Assembly (NCBI RefSeq): GCF_949987515.2
Contig: NC_082698.1
Coordinates: forward strand, 33,942,070-34,006,069
From: Delphinus delphis
Lineage: Eukaryota; Chordata; Mammalia; Artiodactyla; Delphinidae
DNA length: 64,000 bases
Direction of reading: 5' to 3'
How positions within the stretch are numbered: the stretch's first letter is position 1; each line of letters opens with the position of its first letter. The position numbers and the translations under genes are program-made. This document shows, in pieces, positions 33,715 to 45,882 of the stretch. The notes below the pieces were generated by a model that had not been told where the DNA came from, made no database searches, and saw nothing but the letters and a program-made list of their open reading frames with translations.

Positions 33715-33955
33715 ATTATTCTTTGGCTCGCATTGCTATTGGGATCCTGGAGTCACAACGCCTGGACTCTGCCATTCACCTCTGTGTGGCCTGGTAATCG
33801 TTACTGCCCTGTTCAAGCCTTTTCCCTCATCAGCAAAATGGGGACAATAATAGTATCTACCTTACAAGTTTGTGGTGAGAATGAAATGAGGAAATGCATG
33901 TAATGTATATGTCTCCATCATATAGTTAAGTGTTCAATAAATGTGGACTAATAAC
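33715..33955 (+). repeat. MIR SINE
   Basis: GGAGTCACAACGCCTGGACTC, TCAGCAAAATGGGGACAATA, AGTATCTACCTTACAAG and GTTCAATAAATGTGG follow the MIR consensus over almost its full length. Confidence 0.85.
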
Positions 33956-34734
33956 AGTAACAATGCCACCATTGCTATGAAGAGGAGAAGAAAGTGTTAT
34001 GTATTTTATTTTTGGACGCAACAACAGGGGTGTGATTTCAAAGTTGTAGGCAGCCACCTAGATGGGGCTTGAGGGGTAAGTTTTTTTAAAGTCTGTATCT
34101 AAATAGAATAGCATCTGCAATTTAAAAAAAAGTCATCAGAATCTAGGCTCTTACCTACGAAACTACCTAAAATTCTTATCCTATTTGTAGAAAGAAACAA
34201 AATGAATCCTAAAATTGACAGCAACATTGGGCCAAACCACATTAGGTCAGCAATTGAGAAAGTAGGTTCCAGAATTAGGCTGTGGGTTCTGTTCCATTGT
34301 CTGCTTAAAGCTTTTTACCTCACATCACAAACAGTTCAAAAAAATTTGTTTGGAAATTGACCAAGTTGTGAGCCAACAAACTAGTTTCTTAAGGGAACCA
34401 AGTTGTCAGCAGCAACAGTGAATGGAAATGGAGCTCAGGTTTTTTCTTTATTAATCAGCTTGTTGTATTGTGAGGTTGCTGATGCAAGTTAACAACAGTA
34501 CCAAAAAGTTCACTTTGGACTTATAAATTTACTAAGCAGAGACTAGTATGTTCAAGTCCATTAAGTTTTATCTTTTCAAAGATTCTTTCTGTACTGACCT
34601 GAAAAGTACAAAGAATAAAGACCAACTAATAGTTTACTATCCATAGATAACCATACTGAACATTTCTGTGAGTATCCTTCCAAGGATTTAGTCTCTGTAC
34701 ATAAGATAAGCTTTTTAACTTGATGGAGTGATTA
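33956..34734. other. IDE intron 1, unassigned
   Basis: Unique-looking sequence, no exon. Confidence 0.4.
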
Positions 34735-34965
34735 AGAAGAGCATGGTGCTTTGGTGTCTAAAGACTTGGGTTTAAATCTTAGTCCTTTTATTTAATGTGT
34801 GTATGGCCCTAGCCAAATGACTTTATGAGGTTTAATTTCCCCATCCAGGAAAAACGGGAATAATAGGATCTACCTAAGGGGTTTGTCGAAGGTATAATCC
34901 CTACGAAGAGTTTATGCTGTGTAAAATACTGACTGAGCATTCAGTAAGAGTCTGTCCCAGTACCC
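34735..34965 (+). repeat. MIR SINE
   Basis: AGAGCATGGTGCTTTGGTG, CTTGGGTTTAAATCTTAG, GCCAAATGACTTTATGAGG and ACGGGAATAATAGGATCTACC match MIR in order. Confidence 0.8.
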
Positions 34966-35122
34966 TGACTGTGCTCCTTCTAAGGCAGATCCCTTTACTT
35001 GTGTACTAGATTGCTTACTCAAGGACAAGGTTTCTACAAACCTCTCTCTTTCTCCTTCATTATCAGTTTTCCCCCTCTTCATTTAAGCCTTTTCTGGTTC
35101 AGATTTTTAAAAATAAATAGGT

Positions 35123-35429
35123 AGGACTTCCCTGGTGGCGCAGTGGTTAAGAATCCGCCTGCCAATGCAGGGGACATGGGTTCGAGCCCTGGTCTGGGAA
35201 GATCCCACATGCCGTGGAGCAACTAAGCCCGTGCGCCACAGCTACTGAGCCCTCATGCCACAACTACTGAGGCCCATGCCTAGAGCCCATTCTCTGCAAC
35301 AAGAGACGCCACCAAATGAGAAGCACGCGCACCGCGAGGAAAAGTAGCCCCTGCTCGCTGCAGCTAGAGAAAGCCCGCGCACAGCAACAAAGACACAGTG
35401 CAGCCAAAAATAAATAAATTTTTAAAAAT
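35123..35429 (+). mobile_element. CHR-type SINE, long form
   Basis: AGGACTTCCCTGGTGGCGCAG head, full body and TAAATAAAT tail. Flanked by AAAAATAAATAGGT on both sides (ending 35,122 and 35,443). Confidence 0.93.
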
Positions 35430-35564
35430 AAAAATAAATAGGTGGGAGTTTAATAGATAACAGCTTTCTGTGTTTTGATGAGTCTATCTCCTGGTTTTAT
35501 TTTAAGTGGATTAAATTGGTTGCAGTTATCCATTATTTTTGGATGATGAAGTCAGAACTATAAA

Positions 35565-35768
35565 CTAGGGTCTTTCATCCTGAGCACTGTTGACATTTTG
35601 GGCAGATAATTTTGTCATGAACGTTATCCTGTGCGTTGTAGGTTGCTTAGCAGCATCCCTGGCTTCTACTCGCTAGTTGCCAGTTGTACCTTTCAGTTGT
35701 GACAATTCATTTGTGACACATTGACAAATGTCCCCTTGGGAAGCAAGTGGTTCTGTTGAGAACCACTG
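35565..35768 (-). mobile_element. MER5A-like hAT DNA transposon
   Basis: Non-autonomous hAT-Charlie element: CATCCTGAGCACTGTTGAC, TTTTGGGCAGATAATTTTG, GCAGCATCCCTGGCTTC, end TTGAGAACCACTG. It is bounded by a perfect 8-bp duplication ACTATAAA (35,557-35,564 and 35,769-35,776), the size expected for hAT. Confidence 0.88.
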
Positions 35769-35776
35769 ACTATAAA

Positions 35777-36697
35777 CAGTGGCTTGCCTATAGCAATTAT
35801 AAAGGGATAATTATTTGCCTGTTTTTCTTATAGTCTTATAAAATACCATCCTATTACCAGGCCGTCCTGGAGATGACAGTATACAACTGGAATTTGCATG
35901 AGTATATGTTAAGAATGCCAGTAATAACATGGTGACTGTTGAGGTGGTCTGTTTGCTTCTCGCCACCCTAGGAACATAACAGTGGTGATGATTATAAGGT
36001 TACCATTTGTGGGTGCCTACTATGTACCAGACACTGCCTGGGGAAAAGCTGTAAAGGCTGTCCAAGTCTGATGCAACTTTAGGTACCTCTGTCAGTTTAG
36101 TGCATATGAACACTTCACGTGACTCTTAATTGGCAATACCAGATGAGGCCCCAAAGCCGTTTGACCAAGAGTTCAATAGGATCCAGGATCTGAGCAGCAT
36201 AGGGGTCATTTGGTAAAGGTGAAGGTATATAATTACTGAACATTGTCTGGAAGTGGTCATTGAGTCAGTACTGGCATGGAGAATCATACTAAGGCATACA
36301 GGTCAAGCTTTCTGAACCAGCATTATCTGAAGAGGGCAGGATTCTCTTTCTGTCAGAACCAGGGTGTACCTGTCAGTGGAACTGAGCCCTCACATGGAGA
36401 TTCACCACTCTGTACAGAATATGAGTGTTTGTGGTTTGCTTTCCTTGGAGGGCTGTCTTGAGAGAATTATTTACAGATTGATAACTCTTCCTAGACTGTG
36501 ATTTGAATTAATCTTTAGAGACCATGATAGGGATCTTTGAACTGTCCTTGCTGTTCTGAGGTCATGGAGAATCTATGAGGAAGATGACCCATGTGTAAAA
36601 TTAATTCTGAGTTTGAGGAAATGTTCACTTTATATAGTATTCTTTTTTTGTTTTAAAATAAAGAAGAGAACCTGTCTAATTCTAATCTTGAGTTAGT
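35777..36697. other. IDE intron 1, unassigned
   Basis: Unique-looking sequence. A short LINE/MIR-like word CTACTATGTACCAGACACTG occurs near 36,017. No exon. Confidence 0.4.
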
Positions 36698-37449
36698 GGT
36701 GTGAATGTAAATTGATACAGCCACTATGGAGAACAGTATGGAGGTTCCTTAAAAAACTAAAAATAGAACTACCATACGACCCAGCAATCCCACTACTGGG
36801 CATATACCCTGAGAAAACCATAATTCAAAAAGAATAATGTACCACAATGTTCATTGCAGCACTATTTACAATAGCCAGGACATGGAAGCAACCTAAGTGT
36901 CCATCGACTAATGAATGGATAAAGAAGATGTGGCTCATATATACAATGGAATATTACTCAGCCATAAAAAGAAACGAAATTGAGTTATTTGTAGTGAGGT
37001 GGATGGACCTAGAGTCTGTCATACAGAGTGAAGTAAGTTAGAGAAAAACAAATACCATATGTCAACACATATATATGGAATCTAAAAAAAACAAAAAAAC
37101 GTTCTGAAGAACCTAGGGGCAGGACAGGAATAAAGACGCAGACATAGAGAATGGACTTGAGGACACGGGACGGGGAAGGGTAAGCTGGGACGAAATGAGA
37201 CAGTGGCATGGACATATATACACTACCAAATGTAAAATAGATAGCTAGTGGGAAGCAGCCACATAGCACAGGGAGATCAACTCAGTGCTTTGTGACCACC
37301 TAGAGGGGTGGGATAGGGAGGGTGGGAGGGAGGCGCAAGAGGGAGGGGATATGGGGATATATGTATACATATAGCTGATTCACTTTCATATACAGCAGAA
37401 ACTAACACACCATTGTAAAGCAATTGTACTCCAATAAAGATGTAAAAAA
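36698..37449 (+). mobile_element. Younger 5'-truncated L1 LINE 3' end
   Basis: L1 from ORF2 end (GAACTACCATACGACCCAGC, GGATGGACCTAGAGTCTGTC) through a G-rich 3' UTR segment (about 37,300-37,350) to the polyadenylation signal AATAAAGATGT at about 37,434. It is better preserved than the other L1s here and looks like the cetartiodactyl lineage. Confidence 0.9.
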
Positions 37450-37784
37450 ACCAAAATCCTGGGTTAGAAGTTGTTGTTTAATGTAAATGTTGAAAATTAT
37501 TGGTGGGAGAATTTATTTATTTGAAGTTTAATCATTTTGCTTTTATTTGGATCACATTTATTGCTTGTCACTCTTAATTGGATGCTGGGAGTGTCAAGTT
37601 TTATCTTGAAATCTTTACTGGGGTCTAAAGTAATTAACTAAAAGCTAGCCTTCCAATCATACATAATGAGTAAAGACTTAAATGATTTAACATATTATTG
37701 ACTCAGTTGACTCATGCTGTGCTTATGACATGGGTCTCCTAGTTGTTGTGGCCAAGAGGACATCAACAGAAATAATTGTCTCAG

Positions 37785-37989
37785 GGCTTCCCTGGTGGCG
37801 CAGTGGTTGAGAGTCCACCTGCCGACGCAGGGGACACGGGTTTGTGCCCCGGTCTGGGAAGATCCCACATGCCGCGGAGCGGCTGGGCCCATGAGCCATG
37901 GCCGCTGAGCCTGCGCGTCCGGAGCCCGTGCAACGGGAGAGGCCACAGCAGTGAGAGGCCCGCATACCGCAAAAAAAAAAAAAAACAAA
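37785..37989 (+). mobile_element. CHR-type SINE, short GC-rich form
   Basis: Copy with duplications AATTGTCTCAG (37,774-37,784 and 37,990-38,000). It lacks a few bases before CAACGGGAGAGG relative to other copies. Confidence 0.95.
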
Positions 37990-38137
37990 AATTGTCTCAG
38001 GACACACCTGAGAAGGTTTAGATAATTATTATGTTAATTGGACTGTTATTTCTTCTGAGCCTTCTTAGTCTAGTACCTGTTTGATATGGATAGCTACTTC
38101 TCAGTGTCTAAGTGGTACTATTTCCAGGATGACTTTT

Positions 38138-38459
38138 TTTAATTATTATTTTATTTTATTTAATTTATTTTTGGCTGTGTTGGGTCTTCATTGCTACGTG
38201 TGGCCTTTTCTTTAGTTGCGGCGAGCAGGGGGCTACTCTTCCTCGCGGTGCGCGGGCTTCTCATTACGGTGGCTTCTCTTGTTGCGGAGCACGGGCTCAG
38301 TAGTTGTGGCTCACAGGCTCTAGAGAGCAGGCTCAGTAGTTGTGGAGCACGGGCTTAGTTGCTCCCGCAGCATATGGGACCTTCCCGGACCAGGGCTCGA
38401 ACCTGTATCCCCTGCATTGGCAGGTGGATTCTTAACCACTGTGCCACCAGTGAAGTCCC
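38138..38459 (-). mobile_element. CHR-type SINE, long form
   Basis: Antisense copy with duplications TCCAGGATGACTTTT (38,123-38,137) and TCCAGGATGATTTTT (38,460-38,474). Confidence 0.95.
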
Positions 38460-38559
38460 TCCAGGATGATTTTTGATGGATGATCTTTACAGCCTTGAGT
38501 AATTCATTTATCTCCCTCCTCTTTTATTTTACTATGTTTTATATTTTCAAAAACTCTTG

Positions 38560-39210
38560 TTTTAAAAAACTTTTAATCGAAATATATCATGTGTTCAGCT
38601 TGGTGAATTTTCACAAACTGACCATACCTCTGTGAACATAACCTGTATAACCAGCACATGGTCAGCATCTCAGAAGCCCCCCTCATGTTTTCTTCTGTTC
38701 ACTACCCACTACCCCCAAGGGTAACCACCATCCTGACATAAAGCATAGCTTGATTTTACTTATTCTTGCACTTTATTTAAATGGGAGAAAAACCACTTAC
38801 TCTAGCATCTAACTTCTTTCACTCAACCTTACATTAATGAGATTCATCCCTATTTTTGTTCTTTGTTCTAGATTATTCATTTTCATTGTCGTATACTATT
38901 CCATTGTGTGAATATATCACAGTGTATTTACCTTTTTATTGCTCATGGACATTTGATCTTTTCTAGTTTTGGCTATTATGAATAGTATTGCTATGAACAT
39001 ATAAATGCATTTATATGGGGTATATAGCTAATACATGAACTGTTAGGTCATATGTATATACTGCCAGTTTTTGAAAATAGTTGTGCCAGTTTGCATCCCC
39101 ATCGGCAGTGTATGAGAGTTTGGGTTGCCCTCTGACTTCTCTATCACTGGTGTTTTTTAGTCTTTTCATTTTAACCATTCTGGTTGGTATGTAGTGGTAT
39201 CTCAGAAAAC
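38560..39210 (-). mobile_element. Old L1 LINE 3' region
   Basis: Antisense words GGTGAATTTTCACAAACTG, GTAACCACCATCCTGAC, GTATACTATTCCATTGTGTG, TTGCATCCCCATCGGCAG, CATTCTGGTTGGTATGTAG. Confidence 0.8.
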
Positions 39211-39609
39211 CTCCTGTGGCAAAACTCAGCTGTGAATTTGGGGCATCTTGGGGCTTTAATCTGTCAAACCAAGCTCATGCACCCACCAGAGCCTCGTTTG
39301 TTTCTCTTCCGTTAGTAGAGTCCTTCTTCTTGGGTCAAGTATGGTCTTTAATCTGCACCCAGAATTGGCAGATACCTCCAGAGAAGAGAATAGGTGGTGA
39401 TCACTCACTCACCGCAGAGGGCTCTCCCCTCTGGAATTCCAGTGTATCCACTCCTCATTGCTTCCACAACTCTCCACCATCTATGAACATGTGATTTTTA
39501 AATTTTTTGTGGCTTTTTCTAGTTATCGAAGCTGAATCAGGTTGCCACGACCTATTATATCCTACGCAGAAGTGGAAGTTGTCAGTAGATTCTTGGGATT
39601 TTCTATGTG
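39211..39609. other. IDE intron 1, unassigned
   Basis: Unique-looking sequence with a short open frame (39,216-39,494) that has no recognisable domain and lacks splice-site support. Confidence 0.4.
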
Positions 39610-39970
39610 CCCAGCGATGTCACCTGTGAGTAATGTTAGTTTTTTTCCCCCTTCCTTTCTCATCTTTTTTTTTTTCTTGCATTATCAGACTGGTCATAAT
39701 TACCAGTACAGTGTTTAATAGAAGAGGTGATAGTGACATCTTTTTTGTAGGGATGGAGAATGAATGCATTATTTTATCATTGTGTATGACAATTGCTGTG
39801 GTTTTTGTAGTTTTTTTCTAGCTGAAGGAATTCTATTTCTAGTTTGCTGACATTTTCTTAAAGACATGAATGGTTATTGAATTTAAATAACTTTTTCTGC
39901 ACGTACCAAGATGATTATATGACTTTCTCTTTCTTTCCCCTATTCCTATGGCTTAATGTATGCTTCTGAA
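39610..39970 (-). mobile_element. Old L1 LINE ORF2 fragment
   Basis: Antisense words TAGTTTGCTGACATTTTC, CATGAATGGTTATTGAA, TTTTCTGCACGTACCAAGATG, GATTATATGACTTTC match L1 ORF2. Confidence 0.6.
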
Positions 39971-40424
39971 AAATCACATATAATCTTACCATGTCTACTG
40001 TAATATTATTTTCATATTCCCTTTCATCCATGAGACAGTTCTGTACAGAGAGACAATTCTCTCTTTAAACCTGCTGTACATTTAAACATACCATACATTT
40101 TCCTTTTTATTTTTTATTAGCGAAGTAGATAATATAGTTCTCAGCCCAGGGACTACTTTGGCAGATTGGAAATATTCTTCCGGGCTCCTACCACTACCTC
40201 TCTCTATTTTATATAGGGAGGAATGAGTGAAAAACTGAAAAATCTCCTTAGAGCATGATTTTGACCTTTTTTAATTTTTATTTCCTTGTTTTTATTATTT
40301 GGGATTGTAAGGGAGGAGAATGGGGTCAGGGAAGGGCTGAGGGGGTGATAACGGGGAGCTGGGGAAGAAAGCCATATGTGATTTCCTTAAGCATGACTTT
40401 CTGCTCCTCCCCTTCCCACGCTTC

Positions 40425-40600
40425 CTCATTATAGTCCCAGCTTTGCCACAAATCAATTGTGTGAAGACCTTGGACAAGTCACTTAATCACTGAGCTTTTG
40501 TTTCCTCATCTGGGATTGAGGAGAATGGCCATGAACAGCTGCTGTGACCTGCCACTAACGGAGAATGGAAAGATTCAATAAGCAGTTTATAAAGCATATG
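40425..40600 (+). repeat. MIR SINE
   Basis: CCCAGCTTTGCCACAAATC, TTGGACAAGTCACTTAATC and TTTGTTTCCTCATCTGGG are MIR words in order. Confidence 0.8.
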
Positions 40601-40631
40601 ACACTTTTAAAATGCGAGTGATTTTTTAAAA

Positions 40632-40735
40632 AATATCTTTATTGGAATATAATTGCTTTACAATGTTTTGTTAGTTTCTGCTGTACAGCAACGTGAATCA
40701 GCTATACGTATACACATATCCCCATAGCCCCTCCA
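40632..40735 (-). mobile_element. Short L1 3'-end insertion
   Basis: Antisense L1 3' terminus of the same family as 36,698-37,449: TATCTTTATTGGAATATAATTG and TACAATGTTTTG onwards, severely 5'-truncated. Confidence 0.8.
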
Positions 40736-41283
40736 TGAGTGGTTGTTAGGATTAGTTTTCTACAGTGGCATCTATCTCAACATTTTCTAACAGCCTGAAA
40801 GTTACCTGTGGAAGAAGGATGCTTGTGAAACACCCTCGGCCCCAAAACTACAACTGTAAGAAACCTGTAGTTAACTGTGGCAAGAGGTATAAAATGGAGG
40901 TTTTGTTAATTTGTTTAAACCTTCATAAAGTCTCTATAAATTGTTCATAGCTAAGCTTGTCACTTTTGGAATGAACAACCATTGATATGTATGTACTAAA
41001 GCTAAAACAAAATTTGCAAAAGCTCTTTTCTCTAAAATGATATTGCTGTAGGATTCCTTTAAATTAAAATAACCCTTGTTCATTTAAGCGTTTGTTTTTG
41101 CATTGTAAACTCCTTTCCAGAGGGCACAGAGTTAGCACAGCTGTCATGCTGCCTGGAACAAAGGCAGAGCATCACATCGTGGGAAAGTAAGACTTAATTG
41201 ACAGGATTTTAGTTTATACCCACCTTTATGGTCTATCTGGCGCATGAAGTGAGATACACTGGTCCTGTAAGTGAAGAGCCATG
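40736..41283. other. IDE intron 1, unassigned
   Basis: Unique-looking. No exon. Confidence 0.4.
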
Positions 41284-41291
41284 GGGTAGAT

Positions 41292-41512
41292 CAGGGGACC
41301 GGGTACCAGTCCAAGGCCTGTTAGGACCCGGGCCGCACAGCAGGAGGTGAGCAGCGGGCCAGCAAACAAAGCTTCATCTGCCACTCCCCATCACTCCCCA
41401 TTGCTCGAATTACCGCCTGAACCATTCCCACCCCCACAACCCCCACCCCCGTCTGTAGAAAATTGTTTTCCACGAAACTGGTCCCTGGTGCCAAAAAGGT
41501 TGGGGACCGCTG
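41292..41512. mobile_element. hAT-type MITE with intact 8-bp target duplication
   Basis: A 221-bp element with ends CAGGGGACCGGG and, reversed, CAGCGGTCCCCAACC; internal GGCCGCACAGCAGGAGGTGAG and ACTGGTCCCTGGTGCC. Perfect 8-bp duplication GGGTAGAT at 41,284-41,291 and 41,513-41,520. The duplication length and CAG-type ends indicate hAT. The family name is not recalled with certainty. Confidence 0.82.
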
Positions 41513-41520
41513 GGGTAGAT

Positions 41521-42484
41521 GGTTCCCTGAGATATGTCATTTTTTAGGTCAAGTAACATGAATAGTATTGGGGAATATGTGGTCTTATAGTGAGGCATCC
41601 GAGGGCTCATATCACCACTGCCTTGCTATTCTGTTTTACTCACCTCTGCCTTGTACAGGGAAGAAAGGGTGTTTGTGGAGTGGTTCTGATTTGAGGCGTT
41701 TTCTCTCTGGGTACCTCCTCCACATTCAGGAGTGCCATGGGTAAGCTTCACTTCCGCCTATGGTTTTGGTAGTAGATGGATGGATTCCACAGAAGGGAGG
41801 TTTTGATTTATAATTTGACTATTAGCCCAATCATTTGCCTGTTCAGGTTTATAGGTCATCCATTTAGAAATTAGAAATGGATCAGGTCTAACTTTAAATA
41901 TGTCTCGGACTATGGGGGTGGGTAGGGAGCAAACAGCAGAGTAAACTTGCTCAATCTTCTATTAAATCAGCTGTGAAACACTTAGAGACGTGAGAAAAAA
42001 GACTGTAAAGGATCATCTGAATAAAAGATTATTTGCGTAAAAGTTTTTCTCTTGATACAGGAATTTATAATTGATCTATTTGGGAATTTGTTTTTGCAGA
42101 CCTTCAATTTAGGCCTAGATAAAAGTCCATGATCTTTCAGTGGAAGTTCTGGTTGTAGTTCTGTTAACATCAAGCTCTTGTTTTTCCGCTGAATGCCTCA
42201 CATTTTTTTCTTCACCACCATTCTTTTGCTCAGGTCTCCCCTTCCTTTTATTTGGCATGCTTCTACTCACCTACTCTCTTTCCTGTCTCTCCTCCTGGAC
42301 TGAGTTAGATGCCCCTTTTATTACTCCCATAGTTCCCTGGGGATAACTTTGTCACCACACTTAAAAAATAATGTCTTGTTTTCATCTCTTGTCATAAGTC
42401 CGGGTTCCTTCAGAGCAAGGGCTCTGGTGTATTCATCTTTGTAGCCAACATGTGTGGTGTGGTGTCTGGACCTTAACTGTTTGT
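41521..42484. other. IDE intron 1, unassigned
   Basis: No repeat or exon recognised. Confidence 0.4.
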
Positions 42485-42645
42485 TTGGATATCAGGGTGC
42501 TTAGGTGGACAGGACTGGGAGTTAAGAGCTAAATCCTAATTGTAACTTTTTGCTGTATAATCTTGGACAAGTGCTCTTCAGTTTTCTTATAAGTAAGATG
42601 AGGGGACTAGCTCACCTGCAGATTCTGGCTTAGGAGGTCTCTAGT
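42485..42645 (+). repeat. MIR SINE fragment
   Basis: GAGTTAAGAGCTAAATCC, TATAATCTTGGACAAGTGC, AGTTTTCTTATAAGTAAGATG follow MIR. Confidence 0.7.
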
Positions 42646-43977
42646 GGTTTCTGATGTTTTGCATTTTTAACAAGCTTACAAGAAGAGCTAGTGCTGCCAG
42701 TTCAAGAGCTACAAAGGACTAGATAACATCTAATGGCTTTTCCAGCTTTTACCTTCTGTGATTTTAGTCACTGTTTTAAATTATGAACAAAATTACAAGA
42801 TATGCTGTAATTGCTAAACATCTCTTCAGTTTATCAGAATGTGAAACACTGACGATTCTGTGCCTTATTTTGAAGTTGTATGATAATGTCCCTGTATTAC
42901 TTCCAAGATTTTGACTTCGACAGGTTAAAAATATGTCCAGAAAAGCATTTGAGTTAGCACTAGCTTGTCATCTAAAAGTCACTACTTGCTTGCTTGCTCT
43001 TTGGTGCATATTGGAGAACATTTGCAATAAATAAAATGCTAATGAGGGAGCTGAGATGGGTAGACATGTGATCTCATCAGTATGAATTCAGACAGGCAAG
43101 CTGTTGAGAAATTCATCATCATCAGAGGAGTTCCTGATCATTTCCTTCAGTTCTCCAGAAGGTGAGAATCAAATTGTCATATGACATATTGATAGATATG
43201 CTGTAGGTAAAGGCAGACTGTACCTATTGAATATGGATTGCTGGGGATGGGTCTTGTTTGAAAACGTCTCTACTGTTTCTTTTAGCTTTTACTTCCTCAG
43301 GAAGTCACGATATTTGATTTGGGAGCATTGCCAGCTTAGAAATTTATAGCTGCCCTTGATCTGGTGTACAGATGTCTAAAAGTAGTTGGGTTAATTTTTA
43401 TGTTTGATTCATAGAAAAAAAATCCATCTCTTTACTCTTAACCACACCAGGAATATTAAACAGACATAGCTTCAGTGTCCACATGAGTTATATACATGCC
43501 TGTGATGGACTGTGATCATTTTTTTTCCTCTAAGCAAGTGAAAATCTGGACAAGGGAAATTAAACCCTGAAAAAAGTACAGAATGTAGCATATAGTTGAG
43601 GGTGGTTATCTTAATTATAATGAAATTTTCACCTCCCACAGAATAAGACAGTTTGTCCCACCAAAGTGAGCTGTTTTTCATTTCCTGACTATTGTTGTGG
43701 ATTGAACAGAAGTTTTAGAGCTTGCTTCATCATCATCATCATCATCATTGCATTTTAATCATTTGTAACCCTTGGTTCCCCTAGATCAAACTAGCTGGGA
43801 CAAACAGTAGAGGGAGTTGGGTGTAAGCAATGGCAACGGAACCAAAATAAATAGCCTTTGGTTTTTGCTCCCACTTAGTGGAATCCATCACAAGAATTCC
43901 AACCTTCTCCCTCCCTCCTGGTGGAGCCTTACAGGAGGGAGCTTAGGCATCCTCTGTGGTACACATGGAGCTTTTTT
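42646..43977. other. IDE intron 1, longest repeat-poor segment
   Basis: About 1.3 kb without a recognised repeat apart from (ATC)n at 43,729-43,750. No exon. A candidate for conserved non-coding sequence, unproven. Confidence 0.4.
43729..43750. repeat. (ATC)n simple repeat
   Basis: Seven tandem ATC units. Confidence 0.9.
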
Positions 43978-43991
43978 TACTGTTGCCTTTT

Positions 43992-44346
43992 TTAAAAAAA
44001 AAAAAAAATTTATTTATTTATTTTTTGTCTGTGTTGGGTCTTCGTTGCTGCGCGCAAGCTTTCTCTAGTTCTGGCGAGCAGGGGTTACTCTTCGTTGTGG
44101 TGCATGGGCTTCTCATTGCGGTGGCTTCTCGTTGCAGAGCACGGGCTCTAGGCGCGCGGGCTTCGGTAGCTGTGGCACGTGGGCTTAGCAGTTGTGGCTC
44201 GCGGGCTCTAGAGCACAGGCTCAGTAGTTGTGGCGCGTGGACTTAGTTGCTCCAAGGCATGTGGGATCTTCCGGGACTAGGGCTCAAACCCGTGTCCCCT
44301 GTATTGGGAGGCGGATTGTTAACCACTGTGCCACCAGGGAAGGCCC
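43992..44346 (-). mobile_element. CHR-type SINE, long form
   Basis: Antisense full-length copy. Duplications TACTGTTGCCTTTT (43,978-43,991) and TAATGTTGCCTTTT (44,347-44,360). Confidence 0.95.
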
Positions 44347-44624
44347 TAATGTTGCCTTTTAATGCTGTCATTCTTGCTGGGGGTCTTAATGGCGGCTACC
44401 TAGTGGCTTATTTAATCTTAATCTTGCTGTTAGGTTGGAACTCATTTTTAAAATAGTAATGTATGTTGAACCCAAATTAAAGCTTTTGAAGCCAGCTGTG
44501 TATCAAAGGCATTTGCTGCAGTCCAAACAGGTTGTCTTTTGGGAAATACCTTAACCAGGATTATTATTGTTGTGACCTTCTTTGGAGGCTTAGGCAGACC
44601 ATTTTTATTACCCTGAGAATTTTT

Positions 44625-44826
44625 TTTTTTTTTTTATGGTACGCGGGCCTCTCACTGTTGTGGCCTCTCCCGTCGTGGAGCACAGGCTCCGGACGCACAG
44701 GCTCAGTGGCCATGGCTCACGGGCCCAGCCGCTCTGCGGCATGTGGGATCTTCCCGGACCGGGGCACGAACCCGTGTCCCCTGCATCGGCAGGCGGACTT
44801 TCAACCACTGCGCCACCAGGGAAGTC
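44625..44826 (-). mobile_element. CHR-type SINE, short GC-rich form
   Basis: Antisense copy with duplications CCCTGAGAATTTTT (44,611-44,624 and 44,827-44,840). Confidence 0.95.
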
Positions 44827-45204
44827 CCCTGAGAATTTTTTTTTTTAACAACAGAGCACTATTTAAAGACTTTCCACTTAGACATTTTAATTTGTCTTTG
44901 ATATTGAACTTAAGTAGCTTATAGCTAATGAAATAGAAAGGAGTTCTTAATAATAATAATGCCTTTTCACTTTCAAATTGCTTTTGAATTGTCCATGGTA
45001 GCCTTATAGCTCCAAAATGTTAGTATTATATTTTATGCTTTATTTTTAAAGAAATTAGTTTTTACTATAGAGGGCAAGATTATTAATACTATAAAGTACT
45101 ATGTGTTTTTTAAAAAAATAAGTATTACACATTTAGTATGACCTATAGTGTTGATATCCAAAATTCCAAATACTCTCCTCAAAAGAAGATCTAGGGGACA
45201 TATT

Positions 45205-45385
45205 TTTTTATAATTTTTATTTTATATTGGAGTATAGTTGATTTACAATGTTGTGTTAGTTTCAGGTATACAGCAAAGTGATTCAGTTATACATATACAT
45301 ATATCTATTCTTTTTCCGATTCTTTTCCCATATAGGTTATTACAAAACACTGAGTATACGTCCCTGTGCTATACAGTAGGTTAGG
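45205..45385 (-). mobile_element. L1 LINE 3' end
   Basis: Antisense artiodactyl-type L1 tail: TATTGGAGTATAGTTGATTT, TTTCAGGTATACAGCAAAG, GTGCTATACAGTAGGTTA. Confidence 0.85.
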
Positions 45386-45522
45386 GGACATTCTTAATAA
45401 GAGTGAACCTCTTTAGTTAATCAGTTGTTACCCAGAAGACTAGTTACGGATGATTTCATAGAGAAAGATATTCTGATAGAAGCAAACTGGATTTTTCCCT
45501 CTCTTAATCTCCAGAGACTTTT

Positions 45523-45882
45523 TTATTTAAACATAGGCACATTCCAGTACCAATTTTTATAATTAATTAATTAATTAATTGTTGGCTACGTTGGGTCTTC
45601 GTTGCTGTGTGCGGACTTTCTTTTGTTGCAGCGAGCAGGGGCTACTCTTCGTTGCGGTGTGCGGGCTTCTCATTGCAGTGTCTTCTCTTGTTGCGGAGCA
45701 TGGGCTCTAGGCACGTAGGCTCAGTAATTGTGGCTTGTGGGCTCTAGGGTGCAGGCTCAGTAGTTGTGGCGCATGGGCTTAGTTGCTCCTTGGCATGTGG
45801 GATCTTCCCGGACCAGAGCGCGAACTCGTGTCCCTTGCATTGGCAGGCTGATTCTTAACCACTGCGCCACCAGGGAAGTCCC
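45523..45882 (-). mobile_element. CHR-type SINE, long form, with extra 3' sequence
   Basis: Antisense copy; the SINE proper is about 45,556-45,882. Duplications AATCTCCAGAGACTTTT (45,506-45,522) and AATCTCCAGAGATTTT (45,883-45,898) enclose about 35 further bp beyond the (TTAA)n tail, which include AATAAA on the minus strand. Confidence 0.9.
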
